Source: Chloroflexota bacterium
GTDB lineage: Bacteria; Chloroflexota; Dormibacteria; Dormibacterales; Dormibacteraceae
Assembly (NCBI GenBank): GCA_005880175.1
Contig: VBJR01000392.1
Location: forward strand, 1-5,698
DNA: 5,698 bases
Reading direction: 5' to 3'
A model generated the notes under the pieces. The model was not told the DNA's origin and searched no databases. It saw only the letters and a program-made list of their open reading frames with translations. Shown piece after piece: positions 4,461-5,698 of the stretch. The translations under genes were made by a program, and so were the position numbers. Positions within the stretch are counted from its first letter, which is position 1; every line of letters begins with the position of its first letter.

Positions 4461-5237
4461 ATGAGCGAGTCGCTGCCGGTGCTGGCCGGCGTGCTGCGCA
4501 CCGCGCCGGAGTCAGATGCGCTGGTGATCGTCGGCCGGCTCCTGGACTCACTGCCAATCCCGGTCCTGCTCACGGACTGCTCGGAGGAGCTGCGATGCGC
4601 GTACGGCAACGCGGCCTGGCGGGCCTGGGTGCCGCCCGACAAGTTCCCGGTCGAGGGCCAATCGCTCCTCGAGATCCTGGAAGGGCTCGCGGCCTCGCCG
4701 CTGCTCGCCATCCTGCGTCAGGTCTGCCTCACCGGCACTCCTGCGCACCTTCGGGACTTCGAGTACGTCGGCCTGGTGGGAGCGCCGGTCACCCTACCGG
4801 GCGACGTGACCGTGTGGGACTGGGAGGTCTATCCGATCACCGACGCTCGTGGCGTCCACGGTCACCTCCTGGTCGTGGGTCTGGACGCCACCGAACGGGC
4901 CCTCCAGGGACCAGGAGCCAGTCCCGAAGCGAGGGCCCGGGCGGACGAGATGCGTGAGCGCGCGTCAGGCATCCTGCGGATCTTCGGGGTCGCGCCCGGT
5001 ACCGACGTCACCGCATCGGCCGTTCAGTTGAGCGGGCGGGAGGAAGAGGTCGCGGATCTGGTGGCGCGTGGTCTCAGCAACGCGGCCGTGGCGCGCCAGC
5101 TCTTCCTCAGTCCCGCGACGGTCGCCACCCACATCTCCCACATCCTCGAGAAGCTCGGCTTCTCGTCCCGTGTCGAGATCGCAGCCTGGATCGTGGAGCG
5201 GCGCCTGCGCGAGGAGTCCAGCGAGCCTCCCCGCTGA
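4461..5237 (+). CDS. PAS-LuxR family transcriptional regulator
   Basis: 258 residues. Residues about 27-148 look like a PAS sensor fold: LLDSLPIPVLLTDCSEELRC, GNAAW with N50, then strands EVYPITDAR and GHLLVVGLDATER. A linker helix (about 155-175) leads to a C-terminal LuxR/NarL helix-turn-helix (about 189-250) with LSGREEEVADLVARGLSN, then LFLSPATVATHISHILEKLG. There is no receiver domain, so activity is probably set by a ligand or redox/energy signal through the PAS domain. The ligand is unknown. ATG 4461 is the first start after an in-frame TAG at 4449. No clear Shine-Dalgarno precedes it, so translation may be weak or leaderless. The gene is divergent from leader copy D, making it a candidate controller of the module. 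Confidence 0.92.
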   Translation: MSESLPVLAGVLRTAPESDALVIVGRLLDSLPIPVLLTDCSEELRCAYGNAAWRAWVPPDKFPVEGQSLLEILEGLAASPLLAILRQVCLTGTPAHLRDFEYVGLVGAPVTLPGDVTVWDWEVYPITDARGVHGHLLVVGLDATERALQGPGASPEARARADEMRERASGILRIFGVAPGTDVTASAVQLSGREEEVADLVARGLSNAAVARQLFLSPATVATHISHILEKLGFSSRVEIAAWIVERRLREESSEPPR

Positions 5238-5271
5238 AGGAGAGGCCGATCCTTGCTCAGGAGCTGCTAGC

Positions 5272-5291
5272 GGCTGGCGAGGAGGCCAGCC
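5272..5291 (+). terminator. Hairpin after the LuxR regulator gene
   Basis: GGCTGGC (5272-5278) pairs with GCCAGCC (5285-5291) around GAGGAG, 34 nt past the stop. There is no T-run. A simple intrinsic terminator of high-G+C type is likely, inferred from position. Confidence 0.42.
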
Positions 5292-5698
5292 ACGGGCCGG
5301 ACCGGATCACGATTGGGACCTCTTCCTGGGCGGTGTCCCACGAGAGGCTGTGTCAGCCGCGCGGGCGCAGGTTCCGGGACCGCCATGTGGCGTCGTGTCC
5401 CCTCGCCAGGCCGCACGGCGACGCCCGTGTGTGCGCTTCCCTGAGCACGGGAGCGTCCACCAGCTGACCACGCTGTGTCGAGGCTTCTCGCCTCGCATCG
5501 ACATCGCCGCCCGGGGCGTGGGACGACACGTCAGCCAGGAGGCCCATCGGCCTCCTGGCCACCGTCTGCCGCCTACGCCGAGGGACTACCCGGGCGTCCC
5601 CTGAGGCCGGCTCGGGGCTTCCCCGCGCCGCGGGTCCGGAGCCCGCCGCCATGGAGTCGGCAGCGGCCTGGCATTCGGGCCGGGATCCTGGGGAGTGG
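5292..5698. other. About 400 bases with no recognisable gene
   Basis: Open frames exist on both strands here. Their translations are Arg/Pro/Gly-rich shadows with no domain motif, poor start sites and no steady third-position bias in one frame. The clearest structure is the hairpin at 5534-5559. The window ends before any downstream gene can be seen. A short decayed gene cannot be excluded. Confidence 0.5.
5534..5559. terminator. Perfect 11-bp stem, 4-nt loop
   Basis: GCCAGGAGGCC (5534-5544) and GGCCTCCTGGC (5549-5559) are exact reverse complements around CATC. It is the strongest perfect short hairpin in the window. No T-run lies on either side. It could terminate a gene arriving from beyond the window on the minus strand, or be a bidirectional terminator. 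The LuxR gene already has a nearer hairpin. Confidence 0.45.

Noticed and set aside
5068..5604. Long open frame overlapping the LuxR gene and the window's last part.
   Set aside because: It overlaps the helix-turn-helix coding region in another frame, is Arg/Ser/Pro-rich and has no recognisable motif.

Overview
The window is high-G+C bacterial DNA. Its codon use, the groEL C-terminus and the gene families (LapA, GlsB/YeaQ/YmgE, YggT, a PAS-LuxR regulator) fit an actinomycete-like or Chloroflexota-like genome. I cannot place it more precisely by eye. No rRNA, tRNA, CRISPR array or transposase is visible.

Layout. Positions 1-117 are the 3' end of groEL, followed by a terminator-like stretch. 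A receiver-only response regulator (515-967) overlaps a LapA-domain membrane protein (964-1356) by an ATGA junction. A decayed-looking stretch (1489-1750) precedes a long GlsB-type membrane protein (1755-2183). A truncated receiver-domain pseudogene (2421-2567) follows. Then comes a two-gene membrane operon, YggT family (2730-3182) and a second, normal-length GlsB (3199-3471), closed by a strong hairpin at 3513-3539. Positions 3591-3869 hold a decayed piece of ECF sigma factor joined in frame to what looks like a DUF2267 remnant. A 56-residue single-pass membrane protein lies on the minus strand (3951-4121), divergent from a 258-residue PAS-LuxR regulator (4461-5237). The last 400 bases have no gene I can support.

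The most unusual item is a non-coding module seen four times: 363-514, 1428-1488, 2235-2420, and 4306-4122 on the minus strand. It carries a 17-nt imperfect dyad (CATTCGTTCGACGGATG type). In the three longer copies a second block, GATCAnGGGATCGTCTTGG, follows at a fixed 83-84 nt. A Shine-Dalgarno-like purine run and a start codon come next. The three long copies run straight into the starts of different reading frames: receiver, truncated receiver, and 56-aa membrane protein. A 1-nt indel between the two best copies shows the module is not itself coding. It therefore looks like a shared promoter/5' leader, possibly a structured RNA, carried ahead of unrelated small stress-type genes.

Working model (inference). 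This is an envelope/stress accessory region downstream of groEL. Several small membrane proteins and stand-alone signalling proteins share a common leader, and the LuxR regulator beside the best-preserved copy is a candidate controller. Partial receiver, sigma-factor and DUF2267 remnants show the region has undergone repeated duplication and decay.
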